Shown here piece after piece: positions 6,135-6,410 of a DNA stretch of 6,410 nucleotides. Under the pieces are notes generated by a model. That model had not been told where the DNA came from and did not search any database. It worked only from the letters and a program-made list of their open reading frames with translations. Source of the stretch: an uncultured Lachnospiraceae bacterium (GTDB taxonomy: Bacteria > Bacillota_A > Clostridia > Lachnospirales > Lachnospiraceae); NCBI GenBank assembly GCA_910585655.1, contig CAJUFW010000084.1, positions 956 through 7,365 on the forward strand. Direction: 5' to 3'. The translations under genes and the position numbers were made by a program. The stretch's first letter is position 1. Each line of letters begins with the position of its first letter.

Positions 6135-6376
6135 ATGAAAGAAAAAAAGACAATGTTGCCGCCACCATGGATTGCTTATCCGGAAATAGAACGTTATTCC
6201 ATTGGCTGGCGAATGGGCTATGGCGAGGAGTATATCTGCCGTTGGGGAGGTTGGTGGGAGACTCTGACGGAAAAAGAGCAGAATACTTATCAGGAACTGT
6301 TTCCGGAGCCTGTGACTTGGAAGGGGTACTGGCAGGAGGTAGACGAGGAGGGCGAAGAAGATGAGGAAGAATACGA
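6135..6376 (+). CDS. Small Trp-rich protein with acidic tail, function unknown, 3' truncated
   Basis: ATG 6135 follows AAAGGAGG (6116-6123) at 11 bases and lies 53 bases after the hydrolase stop with no promoter between them, so the two are probably co-transcribed. About 80 genomic residues can be read. Seven are tryptophan (12, 25, 37, 40, 41, 62, 66), including RWGGWW; there is a proline cluster PPPW, a central IGWRMGYGEEYICRWGG segment, and then a very acidic run from Asp70. No signal peptide or membrane segment is visible, and I do not recognise the family. The reading frame appears to close at TAG 6396-6398, but those codons come from sequencing adapter that begins at 6377. The real protein therefore continues past the window for an unknown distance, and the residues EDRKSVV at the apparent end should be ignored. 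Confidence 0.6.
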
Positions 6377-6409
6377 AGATCGGAAGAGCGTCGTGTAGGG
6401 AAAGAGTGT
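6377..6409 (+). other. Illumina adapter sequence at the contig end (not genomic)
   Basis: From 6377 the sequence begins AGATCGGAAGAGC and continues for 33 bases as the reverse complement of the Illumina TruSeq read 1 primer site, matching it from memory at every base. The final G at 6410 departs from the adapter. The genomic sequence therefore ends at or just before 6376, apart from chance identity of the first adapter base or two. Confidence 0.95.
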
Positions 6410-6410
6410 G

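Noticed and set aside
6378..6398. C-terminal residues and stop codon of the last ORF
   Set aside because: They are encoded by adapter sequence and not by the organism.
1..6410. CRISPR array, tRNA, rRNA, insertion sequence or attachment site
   Set aside because: I saw no regularly spaced direct repeats of suitable length, no tRNA-like cloverleaf, no transposase and no terminal inverted repeats. The only tandem array is the 12-bp triplet at 6084-6119.

Overview
The window looks like the end of a draft-genome contig from a Gram-positive, medium-GC anaerobe of the class Clostridia, most likely a Lachnospiraceae-type gut bacterium. This rests on strong purine-rich Shine-Dalgarno sites, SigA-like promoters with 17-bp spacers, a TTG start, and the character of the proteins. 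The genus cannot be named from the sequence alone. Coding density is high and no gap between genes reaches 300 bases.

Left part (1-3222, plus strand): the C-terminal end of an AI-2E/YtvI-type membrane protein, then a clear SigA-type promoter, then tldD and tldE. These two genes encode the two halves of the TldD/TldE metalloprotease. TldD carries the HExxxH zinc motif; TldE lacks it, as the family expects. An 18-bp perfect stem with flanking T-rich and A-rich tracts (3231-3271) closes the operon and probably also stops the genes that converge on it.

Middle part (3277-4752, minus strand): a class I SAM-dependent methyltransferase with its own consensus promoter, followed 37 bases later by a Uma2-family (DUF820) PD-(D/E)XK nuclease-fold gene that is visibly more AT-rich than its neighbours. 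The methyltransferase promoter lies inside the longest possible reading frame, so the real start is about 23 codons further in, at 4693.

Right part (4763-6410, plus strand): a palindrome-rich divergent control region, a promoter with an extended -10, and a membrane-anchored endonuclease/exonuclease/phosphatase-fold hydrolase that probably starts at a TTG codon. A triple 12-bp tandem repeat follows, then the start of a small Trp-rich, acid-tailed protein of unknown function. The last 34 bases are not genomic: 6377-6409 match the Illumina read-through adapter, so the apparent end of that last gene is an artefact.

No convincing new multi-gene system is present. The points most worth following are the adapter chimera, the two start-site corrections, the 12-bp tandem repeat just upstream of a ribosome binding site, and the palindrome cluster between the divergent promoters.
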